The translations under genes were made by a program, and so were the position numbers. Under the pieces are notes generated by a model that was not told the DNA's origin, did no database searches, and saw only the letters and a list, made by a program, of their open reading frames with translations. 29,684 nucleotides of DNA from a virus. The stretch lies in the IMG/VR virus record IMGVR_UViG_3300024518_001978, positions 1-29,684 of that record; one strand, written 5' to 3'. Of the stretch, positions 28,982-29,684 are shown piece after piece (within the stretch, counting starts at the first letter, position 1; the number at the start of each line of letters is the position of its first letter).

Positions 28982-29325
28982 CCGTCCAACCCCTCCAGAA
29001 GCTTGACCTTCTCCGGCCCCACCAGCTCAGAGAAATATCGAGACCCGCACCCGCACGGCTCCCGGCCCACGTCCCCGCCGTCCCACTGCACCCGAGGCCC
29101 CGCCTTACACCGCCGACAATAGAACACCCGAGCCAGATCAATCGACCGCGTCTTCCGACCGCACAGCCGAAGCAGCGTGTCGATATCCTCGCCGATCATC
29201 TCCAGCCACAGCCGCTGACCGCACTTCATGCACGGCCGAGCCGGCTCTGATGACGAAGTGATTCGGACGTCTTCCCAGCAAGCCGAACACCGCCAGCCGC
29301 GCGCCGTTGTCGGATCAACGTTCAT
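28978..29325 (-). CDS. Double zinc-ribbon protein (115 aa)
   Basis: Two pairs of CxxC-type knuckles are visible: CSAC (13-16) with CMKC (about 32-35), and CRRC (about 70-73) with CGCG (about 91-94). Between them is a helix (EDIDTLLRLCGRK). This makes two rubredoxin-like zinc ribbons in tandem. The ATG overlaps the upstream stop. It could bind nucleic acid or a host protein. It belongs to a group of five small Cys-rich proteins scattered in the window. Confidence 0.6.
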   Translation of the reverse strand: MNVDPTTARGWRCSACWEDVRITSSSEPARPCMKCGQRLWLEMIGEDIDTLLRLCGRKTRSIDLARVFYCRRCKAGPRVQWDGGDVGREPCGCGSRYFSELVGPEKVKLLEGLDG

Positions 29326-29642
29326 GTGTGACTCTTCGAGGCTCTGTCCCGCTCGATATCGTCGGCCGCTTCCTGCTCCTTGAATGCTGCGACAGCGGAT
29401 GACTGAACAGTCGGTTGAGGATCAGCCGACTCCGACTCCTCAACCGGATCTTCCCGAAGTCGAAGCTCATACTCCTCAAGAATCTCCCCGAGAGCCTCGC
29501 CCTCTTCCTCTGTAATTCGCATCCCGACGAACAAAGCCGGAGCCTCGTCGACACTCACGTTCAGCTCGACCGAAAAGACCGTCTTCGGAAGATTCAACTT
29601 CTCACAGATGGAATTCAGTAGCTCAAAAGAATTCGCAATCAT
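29322..29642 (-). CDS. Hypothetical 106-aa protein near the right edge
   Basis: The N-terminal half (IANSFELLNSICEKLNLPK, then VFSVELNVSVDEAPALFVGM) looks like a small alpha/beta fold, and the rest is acidic and helical (EEEGEALGEILEEYELRL). The strong GAGAGGGGGAAACA site upstream of the ATG makes it a real gene. I do not recognise it. The remaining 42 bases up to the window end hold only the possible tail of another gene (a frame that ends TGA at 29655..29657), which I cannot confirm. Confidence 0.6.
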   Translation of the reverse strand: MIANSFELLNSICEKLNLPKTVFSVELNVSVDEAPALFVGMRITEEEGEALGEILEEYELRLREDPVEESESADPQPTVQSSAVAAFKEQEAADDIERDRASKSHT

Positions 29643-29684
29643 TGTTTCCCCCTCTCACTCACTCAATTCTCTGACGTTTCCTTC

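Overview
This window is part of a tailed double-stranded DNA phage or prophage. Every gene I can support lies on the minus strand, so transcription runs from the right end (29684) to the left end (1). The genome type is siphovirus-like: a lambda gpA-type large terminase, a gpW-like connector, a lambda-type portal, a maturation protease with a scaffold tail, an HK97-fold coat protein, a tail tube, two tail-assembly chaperone frames and a tape measure of about 669 residues (roughly a 100 nm tail at 0.15 nm per residue). No contractile sheath, integrase, repressor, tRNA, CRISPR array or recognisable endolysin is visible. The DNA is GC-rich by eye, and many genes use a very strong GGGGGAG-type ribosome site and 4-base ATGA stop/start overlaps. 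The host cannot be read from the sequence. The tail proteins at 12583..14529 remind me of hypothetical proteins of planctomycete prophages, but that is a weak, memory-based inference.

Layout in transcription order. (1) 29642 to 28350: five small genes, two of them with Cys-rich zinc-ribbon-like motifs. (2) 28283 to 21873: packaging and head genes (terminase, zinc-ribbon protein, gpW-like protein, portal, protease/scaffold, major capsid), followed by a UUCG-loop terminator. (3) 21793 to 18185: head-tail joining genes, then an unexpected cluster of a one-helix membrane protein, a signal-peptide-bearing trypsin-like protease with a coiled-coil tail, and small proteins. (4) 18145 to 12080: tail tube, chaperones, tape measure, and tail proteins that include a roughly 136-residue Thr/Ser/Pro mucin-like stalk, with terminators after the tail tube gene and after the small gene that follows it. 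(5) 12080 to 7612: a Cys-rich protein, three SAM methyltransferases and two glycosyltransferases, ending at a strong terminator at 7513..7565.

(6) A consensus-like sigma70 promoter at 7460..7489 starts the second transcription unit, which carries replication and recombination genes: a short acidic protein, a ribbon-helix-helix protein, a zinc-ribbon protein, a SNF2-like helicase, a DNA methyltransferase, a small HTH protein, a PD-(D/E)XK nuclease, a Sak4-like RecA-fold ATPase, an SSB-like protein, a replication-initiator-like protein, a small unknown, a DnaC-like helicase loader and a VRR-NUC nuclease cut by the left edge. Three small genes (the VRR-NUC fragment, the 56-residue HTH protein and the 58-residue RHH protein) were found by translating the gaps by hand.

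The most interesting points are three. The RecB-family nuclease at 3122..4234 has its landmark motifs in circularly permuted order. The mucin-like tail stalk sits directly upstream of glycosyltransferases, one of which carries a DSH metal motif like that of polypeptide GalNAc-transferases. The secreted trypsin-like protease lies inside the morphogenesis operon next to a membrane protein, where no conventional lysis gene is visible.
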